In this document: in pieces, positions 23,125 through 32,150 of the stretch | Position numbering within the stretch: the stretch's first letter is position 1 | Layout of the letters: the number at the start of each line of letters is the position of its first letter | DNA from: Candidatus Aalborgicola bjergmarkensis | GTDB taxonomy: Bacteria > Pseudomonadota > Gammaproteobacteria > Burkholderiales > Burkholderiaceae_C | Length of the DNA stretch: 64,000 nucleotides | Assembly: GCA_016708725.1 (NCBI GenBank) | Contig: JADJFE010000003.1 | Span: 124,001 to 188,000, forward strand | Reading direction: 5' to 3' | Position numbers and translations under genes: made by a program | Notes under the pieces: model-generated | What the model saw: only the letters and a program-made list of their open reading frames with translations | The model's database searches: none | What the model was told of the DNA's origin: nothing

Positions 23125-24210
23125 ATGCAATTAACACCCACCCAAAAAAGTTTTGCCGCCTGGAGCCTGCTGTGCGCATTCCTGGGCACGGCGCTTTGGT
23201 GGCTCGCTCCGGTTCTGACCCCCTTTGTGGTGGCTTGCGTACTAGCCTATGCCCTGACTCCGCTGGTGGACTGGATCGACAATCTGGCGCGTGGCCGCAT
23301 TCCGCGTCTGCTGGCGGTGGTGGTCGTCGAGCTGCTGTTCATTCTGGCAGCGTTGGGCATTGTGCTGCTGATCGTTCCCATTCTGGTCAAGGAACTGCCC
23401 TTGATGCGCGAACAACTCCCGGTATTGATGGATACGGTCAATGCAGCCGTCAAGCCCTGGTTCAAACAATGGGGCATCCGGGTGACGCTGGATGGCGCCA
23501 GCATCAAGGCCTTTGCGGTAAAGTACCTCAGCGCCAACGTGGACGATGCCCTGACTTCGGTGCTGGCGTCGCTGAAAATCGGTGGCAGTGTGGCCTTCGC
23601 ATTGATCGGCAATGCCATTTTGATTCCCGTGGCACTGTTTTATCTTTTGATGGACTGGAGCCGCTTCATGACCCAATTGCACGCCTTGATCCCCCCGCGC
23701 CTGCACGCCACCTGCGACCGTTTTCTGGCCGATGCGGACGCTGTGCTGGGCCAGTACCTGCGCGGACAGTTGCTGGTGATGCTGTTGCTGTCGCTGTACT
23801 ACAGCATAGGTCTGGCGCTGTTTGGCCTGGACCTGGCGTGGCCCATCGGCATTTTTACCGGCCTGGCGGTTTTCGTTCCTTATCTGGGTTTTGGCCTGGG
23901 GTTGGTGCTGGCTACGCTTGCGGGTTTGCTGGAGTTCTCCTCCGTCGCGGGTGGCGTGACGCATGCCTTGCTGATGGTGGCGGTGGTCTACGGCTCCGGG
24001 CAGATCATCGAAGGTTTTTTCCTGACCCCCCGACTGGTGGGCGAGCGCATCGGCTTGCATCCGCTGGCGGTCATTTTTGCCTTGCTGGCGTTTGGCCAAT
24101 TGTTCGGCTTTGTCGGCGTGCTGGTGGCGTTGCCAGTGAGTGCCGTGCTGCTGGTAGCGATGCGCCGCGCCAAGGCCACGTACCACGCCAGCCAGTTGTA
24201 CCAAGGCTAA
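23125..24210 (+). CDS. AI-2E/PerM family transporter
   Basis: The start is ATG 23125; a TTG three bases earlier is unlikely. The 361-residue protein has about eight membrane segments: two near the N-terminus (ALWWLAPVLTPFVVACVLAY), a soluble central region, then five or six including GLALFGLDLAWPIGIFTGLA and LLAFGQLFGFVGVLVALPVS. This is the PerM layout. Some members export AI-2 or act as Na+/H+ antiporters; the substrate here is unknown. It is followed by hda, the conserved order in related genomes. Confidence 0.93.
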   Translation: MQLTPTQKSFAAWSLLCAFLGTALWWLAPVLTPFVVACVLAYALTPLVDWIDNLARGRIPRLLAVVVVELLFILAALGIVLLIVPILVKELPLMREQLPVLMDTVNAAVKPWFKQWGIRVTLDGASIKAFAVKYLSANVDDALTSVLASLKIGGSVAFALIGNAILIPVALFYLLMDWSRFMTQLHALIPPRLHATCDRFLADADAVLGQYLRGQLLVMLLLSLYYSIGLALFGLDLAWPIGIFTGLAVFVPYLGFGLGLVLATLAGLLEFSSVAGGVTHALLMVAVVYGSGQIIEGFFLTPRLVGERIGLHPLAVIFALLAFGQLFGFVGVLVALPVSAVLLVAMRRAKATYHASQLYQG

Positions 24211-24229
24211 TGAGGCTAAAACTATACCC

Positions 24230-24931
24230 ATGAAACAAATTGCTCTGGACTTTGGTTTGGCAGTGCTACCCACACTGACCAATTTTCATGTCGGACAGAA
24301 CGAAGCGGCATTACACCATCTGCAAGCATGGCTGGACTGCATTGTCGATAGTGGCTCCAGCCTGCCACCCAATCCGCCAATGCCCACCTACCTCTGGGGC
24401 CCAGGGGGTAGCGGCAAAAGCCACCTGCTCAAAGCAATGCGGGAAGCACTGCGCGAACAGGGCGCGGCCACAGGCTGGATGGATGCATCGGTGCACAACC
24501 CGCCCGAATTCAACGCCGCCTGGGCGGCGGTGCTGTTCGATGATGTCCACCTCTTCACCGAGCAACAGCAACACACGGCATTTAACTGGTTTGTCAACGC
24601 CCAGACGCACTGGTGTCCGGTACTGGCGGCGGGCGTTTTTGCGCCGGTCGACCTAAAGCTGCGTGACGACGTGCGCACGCGCCTGGGCTGGGGCCACATT
24701 TTTCACCTGCAACCCTTACCCGAAGCACAGCAGCGCATGGTGCTGCGTGAAGCTGCCGATGCGCGGGGCATTGCCATGGGGGATGATGTCATTGACTTCA
24801 TACTCGCACGCTTCAGCCGCGACCTCAGCAGCCTGACAGAATTGCTCGACCGGCTGGATATCTATGCCTTGCAGACCCATCGCAGCAACATCACCATCCC
24901 CTTGATCAAATCCATGATGGAGAACCCATGA
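24230..24931 (+). CDS. hda: DnaA regulatory inactivator Hda
   Basis: This 233-residue AAA+ protein promotes hydrolysis of DnaA-bound ATP after replication starts. It has a clamp-binding-like N-terminus (KQIALDF), the Walker A GPGGSGKS at 57-64, Walker B VLFDDVHLF at 101-109 and the arginine-finger region LRDDVRTRLGWGHIF. It lacks the DnaA DNA-binding domain, as expected. Its stop overlaps the next gene by four bases (ATGA). Confidence 0.95.
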   Translation: MKQIALDFGLAVLPTLTNFHVGQNEAALHHLQAWLDCIVDSGSSLPPNPPMPTYLWGPGGSGKSHLLKAMREALREQGAATGWMDASVHNPPEFNAAWAAVLFDDVHLFTEQQQHTAFNWFVNAQTHWCPVLAAGVFAPVDLKLRDDVRTRLGWGHIFHLQPLPEAQQRMVLREAADARGIAMGDDVIDFILARFSRDLSSLTELLDRLDIYALQTHRSNITIPLIKSMMENP

Positions 24932-25641
24932 CCCCCCGCAAAATGGAAAAAGTGGACAAAGTGACCAAATTGGCATTGTTTGATCTGGACCACACGCTGA
25001 TTCCGATTGATTCGGATCATGCCTGGGGCGAGTTCACCATTGGCCTGGGTTGGGTTGATGGACCAGACTTCAAACGCCAGAACGATGCGTTTTACGAACA
25101 ATACAAAGTCGGCACGCTGGATGTGTATGCCTACATGCGCTTTGCCACTGCAGCCATTTGCCGCCAGGGGGAAAAAAACGCCCTGGCCGCGCATGCCGCT
25201 TTCATGCAGCAGGTGGTCAACCCGGCCATAGGCGAGCCAGCGCTGGATTTGTTGCGCCAGCACCAGCAAGACGGCGATGCGGTGGTGATTGTGACCGCCA
25301 CCAATGAATTCGTGACACGCCCGATTGCTACGGCGCTGGGTGTGGCCGAATTGATTGCCGTCGAACTGGAACGCGACATAAGCCCTGGGGGCAATGGCTG
25401 GTACACCGGCGCCATTCGCGGCACTGCATCGTTTCGGGAAGGCAAGGTGACCAGGGTGGATGAGTGGCTGCAGACACACGGCCTGGATTGGGACACGGTG
25501 CAAACCACGTTCTATTCCGACTCCCTGAACGACCTGCCCTTGCTGGAAAAGGTCAGCGTGCCCGTTGCCACCAACCCCGAACCAGGTTTACGTGCTCTGG
25601 CCACAGAACGTGGCTGGCGCATACTGGAGTTGTTTGATTAA
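24928..25641 (+). CDS. HAD-family phosphatase (SerB/HAD-IB type)
   Basis: This 237-residue protein has HAD motif I LALFDLDHTLIP (Asp19, Asp21), motif II VIVTATNEF, a conserved Lys in REGKVTRVDEW and motif IV FYSDSLNDLPLLEKV. It starts at the ATG overlapping the hda stop. The HAD-IB group includes phosphoserine phosphatase-like enzymes, and homologues next to hda/pcnB are usual in Burkholderiales. The substrate is unknown. Confidence 0.93.
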   Translation: MTPRKMEKVDKVTKLALFDLDHTLIPIDSDHAWGEFTIGLGWVDGPDFKRQNDAFYEQYKVGTLDVYAYMRFATAAICRQGEKNALAAHAAFMQQVVNPAIGEPALDLLRQHQQDGDAVVIVTATNEFVTRPIATALGVAELIAVELERDISPGGNGWYTGAIRGTASFREGKVTRVDEWLQTHGLDWDTVQTTFYSDSLNDLPLLEKVSVPVATNPEPGLRALATERGWRILELFD

Positions 25642-25650
25642 ACACATCAC

Positions 25651-27216
25651 ATGATTAAAAAATTTATCGACAAACTGCTAGACAGAACCTCTGCCTCCCT
25701 GACGCGCAAAAAGCCCAAGTTTGGCAAGCGGATGGACATCCCACAGGCGACGCACGGCATTGACCCAAGCCTGGTGGATGAGCGTGCGGGCAACGTGGTA
25801 CGCACCCTGCATGAAGCGGGTTTTGAAGCCTACATCGTGGGCGGCGCGGTGCGTGATTTACTGGTGGGTCTGCGCCCCAAGGATTTTGACGTGGCAACGA
25901 ATGCCACGCCCGAGCAGATCAAGGCACTGTTTCGGCGTGCTTTCATCATCGGGCGGCGCTTTCGTATCGTACACGTGGTCTTTGGTCGGGGCCGCGAGCA
26001 CGAAGTGATTGAAGTCTCCACCTTTCGCGCCTACCTGGACAACGCCGCCGCCGAGCAGGTTGCGGGCAACGAAAAGACCAGCCGCAGTGAACTCGCCGGC
26101 ATGCAGCACGCAGTGGACAGCAGCGGCCGCGTGCTGCGCGACAACGTGTGGGGGCCGCAGGAAGAGGACGCCACGCGGCGCGACTTCACCATCAATGCAC
26201 TGTATTACGACCCGCAGTCCCAGGTGGTGGTGGACTACCACCATGGCTTCAAGGATGTGCAAAAGCGCGTCATCCGCATGATTGGCGATGCGACCGCCCG
26301 CTACCGGGAAGACCCGGTGCGCATCATCCGCGCCGTGCGTTTTTCCGCCAAACTCAGCGCCCTGGGTTTCACGCTGGAAGCCAAGACCGCCGCACCATTG
26401 GTGCAGTCGCAGGAACTGTTGGCGGATGTGCCGCAAAGCCGATTATTCGATGAAATCCTCAAGTTGCTGCAAACCGGCCATTCCCTGGCATCCATAGAGC
26501 AGCTCAAGCGTTTGGGGATGGAGCGCGGCATTTATCCGCTACTCGATGTTGTGGTGGAACGCGCCGAACAGCCCTTTGTCAACGCCGCGCTCAAGGACAC
26601 GGACCGCCGCGTGGGCGAAGACAAGCCGGTGGCTCCCAGTTTTTTGCTGGCGTGTGTCCTCTGGGCCGATGTGCTCGCCGCCTGGACACGCAGACTGGAA
26701 CAACAACAGCATTCCCACCCCGCGCTGCTGGATGCCATTGATGAAGTCTTCCAATCCCGTATTGGTGACGTATCCGGCAGCGGCAGAATCGCCGGAGATA
26801 TGCGTGAAATCTGGCTCATGCAACCGCGCTTCGAGCGCCGTGTGGGCAGTGGACCATTCGGTCTGGTCGATCAGCCGCGTTTTCGTGCCGCTTTTGACTT
26901 CATGCGCTTGCGCGCCGATGTGGGTGAAGTCGAAGAAGTTCTGGCCGACTGGTGGCAAGAGTTCAGCATGGCCAACGACAGCCTGCGCCGCGATCTGGTC
27001 GATCAGGCACGCGAAGAGCAACGCCAGCGCCAACGCCAGCATCCACCCAAGGTGCACCGCGTCACACCGCCTGACGCCGCCCCCGGTGCCACGCCTGCGC
27101 AACCCTCCGCCGACGCAACCGGCGAAGAAACTGGTCCCTCCGCACCACGCAAACGCCGCCGCCGCCGCCGCTCAGGCCCTGGCAAGGACGCCGCTGCGGG
27201 TACAAGCACAACCTGA
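25651..27216 (+). CDS. pcnB: Polynucleotide adenylyltransferase (poly(A) polymerase I)
   Basis: This 521-residue protein adds poly(A) tails to RNA 3' ends, which marks them for decay. The nucleotidyltransferase core is IVGGAVRDLLVGLRPKDFDV (Gly64-Gly65, Asp78, Asp80). RRDFTINALYYDP and the RNA-binding region YREDPVRIIRAVRFSAKL follow. The C-terminus is basic (KRRRRRRSG), likely for RNA contact. It is followed six bases later by folK, the usual order. Confidence 0.96.
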   Translation: MIKKFIDKLLDRTSASLTRKKPKFGKRMDIPQATHGIDPSLVDERAGNVVRTLHEAGFEAYIVGGAVRDLLVGLRPKDFDVATNATPEQIKALFRRAFIIGRRFRIVHVVFGRGREHEVIEVSTFRAYLDNAAAEQVAGNEKTSRSELAGMQHAVDSSGRVLRDNVWGPQEEDATRRDFTINALYYDPQSQVVVDYHHGFKDVQKRVIRMIGDATARYREDPVRIIRAVRFSAKLSALGFTLEAKTAAPLVQSQELLADVPQSRLFDEILKLLQTGHSLASIEQLKRLGMERGIYPLLDVVVERAEQPFVNAALKDTDRRVGEDKPVAPSFLLACVLWADVLAAWTRRLEQQQHSHPALLDAIDEVFQSRIGDVSGSGRIAGDMREIWLMQPRFERRVGSGPFGLVDQPRFRAAFDFMRLRADVGEVEEVLADWWQEFSMANDSLRRDLVDQAREEQRQRQRQHPPKVHRVTPPDAAPGATPAQPSADATGEETGPSAPRKRRRRRRSGPGKDAAAGTSTT

Positions 27217-27221
27217 GCCCC

Positions 27222-27710
27222 ATGCGCCAGAGTGTCATTGCCTACATCGGTCTGGGTGCCAATCTGGGCGATGCCCAGCTGGCGGTGCTGGCGGCAATGG
27301 ACGCCATCGCCGATCTGGATGGGGTTGCGCTGCTGCGCCGCTCGTCGCTCTACGGCAGCGCCCCCGTGGACGCAGGTGGTGCCGACTACGTGAACGCCGT
27401 CGTCGAGGTGCAGACCCGCCTCAAGGCACAAGAACTGCTCACCGGCTTGCAACAACTGGAGCGACAGGCCGGGCGCGAGCGCAACTACCACAACGCGCCG
27501 CGTACGCTGGACCTGGACTTGCTGCTGTTTGGCAAGGAGCATATTGCGCACCCCGATCTGGTGGTGCCACACCCACGCATGTGGCAGCGGGCATTTGTGC
27601 TGCACCCCTTGGCGGAACTGGCCCCCAAGCGGGTGTCCGAAGCCGACTGGAAAGCCGTCCGGCACCAATCCGTCTGGCGGCTGGAGCAAGACGCATCAAA
27701 AAATGCATAA
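27222..27710 (+). CDS. folK: 2-amino-4-hydroxy-6-hydroxymethyldihydropteridine pyrophosphokinase
   Basis: This 162-residue folate-pathway enzyme transfers pyrophosphate from ATP to the pterin. Signatures are AYIGLGANLGDA, SSLYGSAPVD, and NAPRTLDLDLLLFG followed by VPHPRMWQRAFVLHPLAE. Its length and order after pcnB are normal. Confidence 0.96.
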   Translation: MRQSVIAYIGLGANLGDAQLAVLAAMDAIADLDGVALLRRSSLYGSAPVDAGGADYVNAVVEVQTRLKAQELLTGLQQLERQAGRERNYHNAPRTLDLDLLLFGKEHIAHPDLVVPHPRMWQRAFVLHPLAELAPKRVSEADWKAVRHQSVWRLEQDASKNA

Positions 27711-27726
27711 AGTGTGTGAAGTGTGT

Positions 27727-28095
27727 AAAGCCCACCGATAAGCCGGATTCTGTGCATGCGGTCAGGAGTTCTCCTTTCCGCACGTGACCACCATTACTCT
27801 GGGCCGCTGGTCACCCAGTCGGCTCGATGCTACCTACCCGCCAGCTCCGGGGGCCCCGTCAACGCTGGCCTACTTGGTATTGCTGCGCGTAGAGATTGCC
27901 CGTTTCACCCGCCAGGTAGCCTTGCGGCTCCTTTGCGACTCGTCTCTGTTGCTCTGATCCGCACCTTATGCCTCCCCCTTGCGGGCAAGGTTTTCAGTGG
28001 ACAGCCGTTAGCTGCTACGCTGCCCTGTGCAGTCCGGACGTTCCTCCAGTGCCTTGTTTCCAAGATTGCACCAGCGGTGGTCTGGTGGGCTTTAC
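27727..28095 (-). ncRNA. rnpB: RNase P RNA (class A)
   Basis: On the minus strand the RNA starts AAAGCCCACCAGACCACCGC and contains GAGGAACGTCCGGACTGCAC (the P4/J region) and the ending CCGATAAGCCGGATTCTGTG. These are conserved pieces of bacterial RNase P RNA, the tRNA 5' processing ribozyme. The 5' and 3' ends pair (AAAGCCCACC with GGTGGGCTTT). The exact ends are uncertain by a few bases. Confidence 0.95.
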
Positions 28096-28183
28096 GTTGC
28101 CGATTATCCACCGGAAAACCGGAGAAAAACCGGGAAAACGGGGATCGTTTATGCTCCAGGTATATTGAATTGCCGCATTTCCC

Positions 28184-29887
28184 ATGTCTTCGCTTCCAAC
28201 TCCGCCCAAAGGTGAAAACTATTTCCGCACGCTGTTCGAAGCCTGTGGTGAATCCTTCATCGTAACCAATGCGCAAGGCCAGGTGATAGATTGCAATGAC
28301 GCCGCGCTGGACCTGTTTTCTTGCTCAAGAAGCGACATTCTCGGAACCACACCGCTGGATTGGTCGCCTGAATTGCAGCCCGATGGCAGGCGCAGCGACG
28401 AATGGGCGACAGAGATATTCTCCCGTGCAGCCGCAGGCGAAACAGTCTGCTTTGAATGGGAAAACTATCGCCTTGATCGCAAGCCTGTTTTCGTCAGTGT
28501 GACCGTGCGGCGTGCTGTGATTGACGCACAGGTGTGCTACCTGATCGTCAGCCGCAACACCTCAGACCGCAAACAGGCCGAAAATGCATTACGGGAGGAG
28601 CAGGATCGCTTTCAAACCCTTTTCGAGTCCTCGCCAGACCCGGTCTGGATCATCGAGAACAACACGTTTACAGAATGCAACGAGGCTGCCGCAAAGATTC
28701 TTGGTTATCCGAACCGGAGCCAGCTGCTGTTTGTCCATCCATCCAGGCTTTCGCCGGAAATTCAGCCGGATGGTGAGTCCTCGTTCATAAAGGCCGAGCG
28801 CATGATGGAAATAGCGCGCAAAAATGGCATCAACCGTTTTGAGTGGATTCACACGCGCGCCAATGGAGAAAATTTTCCCGCAGAAGTCACGCTGTCCGCA
28901 ATCACCTTGCAAGGTCGCCCGGTTATCTATACCGTCTGGCGCGATATCACCGAACGGCTGCGGGCGCAGGAAGCGGTAAAAGCGAGCGAGGCCCGTTTTC
29001 GGACCTTGTTCGAACAGGCGGCCGTTGGCGTAGCCGAGATTGACACCTTGAGCGGCCGTTTTCTGGCAGTGAATCGCAAGTATTGCGACATCGTCGGCTA
29101 TTGCGAAGCCGAAATGCTCCAGCTGGACTTTGCCAGCATTACCCACCCCGATGATCTGGCGGATGATCTGGCCCACATGGAAAAGCTCAAGTCCGGTCAG
29201 ATTCGCAATTTCGATATCGAAAAGCGCTATGTCCACAAGGATGGTCATCTTGTCTGGGTTGAACTGACCGTCTCGCCCATGTGGACACCTGAAAATCCGC
29301 CAGACAAACATATAGCCATCGTGCAGGACATCACCCTACGCAAGGAGGTGGAGTGTCAACTGGAGTGGCTTGCCCATACAGATGACCTGACCGGACTGGT
29401 CAATCGCAGGCATTTTCTTGCCCAAGCCGAACTTGAACTGTCACGTTCAATACGCTACGGTCGTCAGATGTCGATTTTGATGGTGGATGCTGACTTGTTC
29501 AAGAGCATTAATGACCTGTATGGTCACGCTGCAGGCGACAGCGCGCTAAAACAATTGGCCGATATTTTCCGGGGAACATTGCGTTCCGCAGACCTGGCCG
29601 GGCGTATTGGTGGCGAGGAATTTGCCATTCTTTTGCCAGAGACGGACCATGAAATGGCAATTGAATTAGCGCAACGGCTAAGAAGGGTTGTGGCAGAGTC
29701 AAGAGTAGCTCTAAAAACAGGCCTGCAGTTGCAATTCACCGTATCGATTGGTGTGTCGTCGCTGATCTCCAGAGATGACAATCTGGACATACTCATCGGC
29801 CTTGCAGACAAAGGGCTCTATCTGGCAAAGAATGCGGGGCGCAACAAGGTTTGCTCATCCCTGGTCCCGTTCGTCATAACGTCATAA
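28184..29887 (+). CDS. PAS-PAS-PAS-GGDEF diguanylate cyclase
   Basis: This 567-residue cytoplasmic protein has three PAS domains (~10-125, ~140-265, ~275-395) followed by a GGDEF domain. GGEEF at ~475-480 is catalytic. RSAD five residues before it is the inhibitory I-site, so the enzyme should be active and feedback-controlled. It makes c-di-GMP from two GTP. The input ligand is unknown and no membrane segment is visible. The stop codon lies inside the first units of an 8-bp tandem repeat. Confidence 0.94.
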   Translation: MSSLPTPPKGENYFRTLFEACGESFIVTNAQGQVIDCNDAALDLFSCSRSDILGTTPLDWSPELQPDGRRSDEWATEIFSRAAAGETVCFEWENYRLDRKPVFVSVTVRRAVIDAQVCYLIVSRNTSDRKQAENALREEQDRFQTLFESSPDPVWIIENNTFTECNEAAAKILGYPNRSQLLFVHPSRLSPEIQPDGESSFIKAERMMEIARKNGINRFEWIHTRANGENFPAEVTLSAITLQGRPVIYTVWRDITERLRAQEAVKASEARFRTLFEQAAVGVAEIDTLSGRFLAVNRKYCDIVGYCEAEMLQLDFASITHPDDLADDLAHMEKLKSGQIRNFDIEKRYVHKDGHLVWVELTVSPMWTPENPPDKHIAIVQDITLRKEVECQLEWLAHTDDLTGLVNRRHFLAQAELELSRSIRYGRQMSILMVDADLFKSINDLYGHAAGDSALKQLADIFRGTLRSADLAGRIGGEEFAILLPETDHEMAIELAQRLRRVVAESRVALKTGLQLQFTVSIGVSSLISRDDNLDILIGLADKGLYLAKNAGRNKVCSSLVPFVITS

Positions 29888-29944
29888 CGTCATAACGTCA
29901 TAACGTCATAACGTCATAACGTCATAACGTCATAACGTCATAAC
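29873..29944 (+). repeat. Tandem repeat, nine copies of GTCATAAC (8 bp)
   Basis: The repeat begins in the last five codons of the PAS-GGDEF gene and runs into the spacer before cysK. Every frame of the unit meets TAA within 24 bases, so slippage would hardly alter the protein, but it would change the spacing to cysK. Confidence 0.98.
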
Positions 29945-29977
29945 GCAGTTCATTGACAATGTAGTGCGTTCCGTTTT

Positions 29978-30007
29978 TTCACCTTGCTTCACCTTGCTTC
30001 ACCTTGC
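29978..30007 (+). repeat. Tandem repeat, three copies of TTCACCTTGC (10 bp)
   Basis: Three perfect copies end 22 bases before the cysK start. A perfect TTGACA (29953-29958) lies upstream, but the -10 position 17 bases later falls in TTTTCA at the repeat edge, so a promoter here is weak at best. Confidence 0.95.
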
Positions 30008-30029
30008 AATTAACTGATTGGAGTTTTTC

Positions 30030-30947
30030 ATGAAAGCCAACACCATCCTGGACACCATTGGCAACACCCCGCACGTGCGCATCAACCGCCTTTTTGGCGA
30101 TACGCACCAGGTATGGATCAAGTCCGAACGCGCCAACCCCGGCGGCTCCATCAAGGACCGCATCGCCCTGTCCATGGTCGAAGCCGCCGAGCAAAGCGGC
30201 GAACTCAAGCCAGGTGCGACCATTATCGAACCCACATCCGGCAATACCGGCGTCGGCCTGGCCATGGTGGCGGCTGTCAAGGGCTACAAACTCATCCTGG
30301 TCATGCCCGACAGCATGTCCATCGAGCGTCGGCGCCTGATGCTGGCTTATGGCGCCAGCTTTGACCTGACCCCGCGCGAAAAAGGCATGAAAGGCGCGAT
30401 TGCACGGGCGCAGGAACTGGTGGCAGCCACACCCGGCGCCTGGATGCCCCAGCAATTTGACAATCCGGCCAATATTGCCATCCATGTGCGCACCACCGCC
30501 CAGGAAATCCTTGCCGATTTCCCCGATGGCATCGACGCCCTCATCACAGGTGTGGGCACGGGCGGACACATCAGCGGCGTGGCACAGGTGCTCAAGGCAA
30601 AATTTCCGCAGCTCAAGGTCTACGCCGTCGAGCCCAAGGCTTCGCCCGTCATCTCCGGCGGCGCACCGGCTCCACACCCGATTCAGGGCATTGGCGCAGG
30701 CTTTATCCCGACCAACCTCAAGACCGAACTGCTCGATGGCGTGATTCAGGTCGATGCTGAGCCAGCCCGCGAAATGGCACGCCGCTGCGCCGCACAAGAA
30801 GGCATTCTGGTGGGCATCTCCAGCGGCGCCACCCTGGCCGCCATCGCCCAGAAACTGCCCGAACTGCCCGCCGGTAGCACCGTACTGGGCTTCAACTACG
30901 ACACCGGCGAGCGCTATCTGTCGATAGAAGGATTCCTGCCGGCATGA
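30030..30947 (+). CDS. cysK: Cysteine synthase A (O-acetylserine sulfhydrylase)
   Basis: The start is ATG 30030, after GGAG seven bases upstream. The 305-residue PLP enzyme makes cysteine from O-acetylserine and sulfide. It carries PGGSIKDRIAL with the cofactor Lys42, the substrate loop EPTSGNTGVGLAM, and the phosphate-binding loop GVGTGGHISGVA. A CysM-type enzyme is the alternative, but the loops read as CysK. It overlaps xth by four bases (ATGA). Confidence 0.93.
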   Translation: MKANTILDTIGNTPHVRINRLFGDTHQVWIKSERANPGGSIKDRIALSMVEAAEQSGELKPGATIIEPTSGNTGVGLAMVAAVKGYKLILVMPDSMSIERRRLMLAYGASFDLTPREKGMKGAIARAQELVAATPGAWMPQQFDNPANIAIHVRTTAQEILADFPDGIDALITGVGTGGHISGVAQVLKAKFPQLKVYAVEPKASPVISGGAPAPHPIQGIGAGFIPTNLKTELLDGVIQVDAEPAREMARRCAAQEGILVGISSGATLAAIAQKLPELPAGSTVLGFNYDTGERYLSIEGFLPA

Positions 30948-31741
30948 AACTTGCTACCTGGAACGTCAACTCGCTGGGCGTGCGTTTGCCGCAGGTGCTG
31001 GATTGGCTGGCGGCCAATCCGGTGGACGTGCTGGCATTGCAAGAGCTGAAAATGACCGACGACAAGTTTCCGGCCCACGCTTTCCTGGAATTGGACTACC
31101 ACGCGCAGTGCTTTGGCCAGAAGACCTACAACGGCGTGGCCCTGCTCTCACGCACCCAGCCCGCTGCCGTGGTCAGAAACATTCCGGGATTTGCGGATGA
31201 CATGGCACGGGTGATTGGCGCTACCTTTTCCTTTCCCGACACAGCGGTTGCCGATGTGCGCATCATCAACGCCTATTTTCCCAACGGGCAGGAACCGGGA
31301 AGCGCCAAATTTGCCTACAAGATGGCCTGGCTTGCGGCCCTGCACCAGTGGGTGCGCGGTGAATTGGGCATGCATTCCCGACTGGTTCTCATGGGCGACT
31401 ACAACATCACGTTTGACGACCTGGACGTGTGGGACCCCGAAGGCATGCGCGGCCAGATCCATTGCACCGAAGAAGAGCGCCAGCACCTGCGCGCGCTGAT
31501 TGACCTCGGCCTGAGCGACAGTTTCCGGCTCTTTGCACAAGCGCCCCAAAGTGACAAAAGTTACTCATGGTGGGATTACCGCAATTTTGCTTTCAAACGC
31601 AACCACGGCCTGCGCATTGACCATATTCTGGTCAGCCAGGCACTCGTCCCCCTGGTGCGCTCCTGCGTCATTGACAAGGCCCCCCGCAAGAACGAGCGCC
31701 CCAGCGACCACGCGCCGGTGGTGCTGGAGCTTTATCCTTAA
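30944..31741 (+). CDS. xth: Exodeoxyribonuclease III
   Basis: This 265-residue AP endonuclease/3' exonuclease works in base-excision repair. It has the metal-binding WNVNSLGVRL and Glu34 (LALQELK), GDYNI, WDYRNFAFKRNHGLRIDHIL and the terminal SDHAPVVLEL. The last ~150 bases are duplicated at 33849-34008. Confidence 0.95.
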   Translation: MKLATWNVNSLGVRLPQVLDWLAANPVDVLALQELKMTDDKFPAHAFLELDYHAQCFGQKTYNGVALLSRTQPAAVVRNIPGFADDMARVIGATFSFPDTAVADVRIINAYFPNGQEPGSAKFAYKMAWLAALHQWVRGELGMHSRLVLMGDYNITFDDLDVWDPEGMRGQIHCTEEERQHLRALIDLGLSDSFRLFAQAPQSDKSYSWWDYRNFAFKRNHGLRIDHILVSQALVPLVRSCVIDKAPRKNERPSDHAPVVLELYP

Positions 31742-31773
31742 AATTAAAGGAAACAATAAAACAAGGATAAATC

Positions 31774-31866
31774 GTGTTCGCAGACCTCACCCCCAATCAA
31801 GCCAAGGTCTTCGTGGATGCGCAGCAGGCTTATCGCGCCTGCCAGGATACCCAGGAGAAGGTCAAT
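31774..31866 (+). pseudogene. 5' fragment of a gene cut by the IscB element (GSU2403-like?)
   Basis: GTG 31774 opens FADLTPNQAKVFVDAQQAYR, in frame with ACQDTQEKV, and then enters the element. The remainder of the gene is absent downstream of the element. The opening resembles, from memory, GSU2403-type nucleotidyltransferase-fold proteins, whose N-termini read LTPxxxxVFxDAxxAYxA. This name is tentative. Confidence 0.45.
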
Positions 31867-32150
31867 CACCCCGCCCTAAAGGGCGGAGCTTGGAGTCAAA
31901 AGACAACGAGCCAGGTTGAAGCAGGGAAAGCGGTATCCAACCCGCTACGTTAGTAACAGGTCGTCAAGACGCACCAGCGAATGCTTCCTCAGTTCGCTGC
32001 TCTGCAAGGCTTAGATCATGCAGACCAAAGGTAAAGGGTCGAAGGTTTTTGTCGCTACCAGAAATGGTAGGAGCCGGTTACTGACATTCCCGAGGGGAGA
32101 TTAGTCGCAAGACTAGCGTAACAAGGCCCGTAAGGGCAGAAGGATTTGAA
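31867..32150 (+). ncRNA. IscB-associated omega-RNA (HEARO-type) region
   Basis: The roughly 280-base leader before iscB has no coding frame. It begins with the hairpin CCCCGCCCTAAAGGGCGG and contains further stem-forming segments (for example CTACCAGAAATGGTAG and CTTACGGGCC-type pairs near 32125). It ends just before the ribosome-binding site AAGGA. IscB nucleases use such an upstream RNA, with a guide taken from the flanking DNA at its 5' end. That would be the ~16 bases before 31867. No secondary structure was computed. Confidence 0.7.

Noticed and set aside
23242..24282. A 346-residue protein opposite the AI-2E-type permease
   Set aside because: It is Gln/His-rich low-complexity sequence, typical of an antisense shadow of a G+C-rich membrane-protein gene.
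29873..29944. CRISPR array
   Set aside because: The units are 8 bp and perfectly adjacent without spacers. No cas genes are in the window.
29953..29987. Sigma-70 promoter for cysK
   Set aside because: TTGACA is perfect, but the -10 position reads TTTTCA; evidence is too weak to list it as a promoter.
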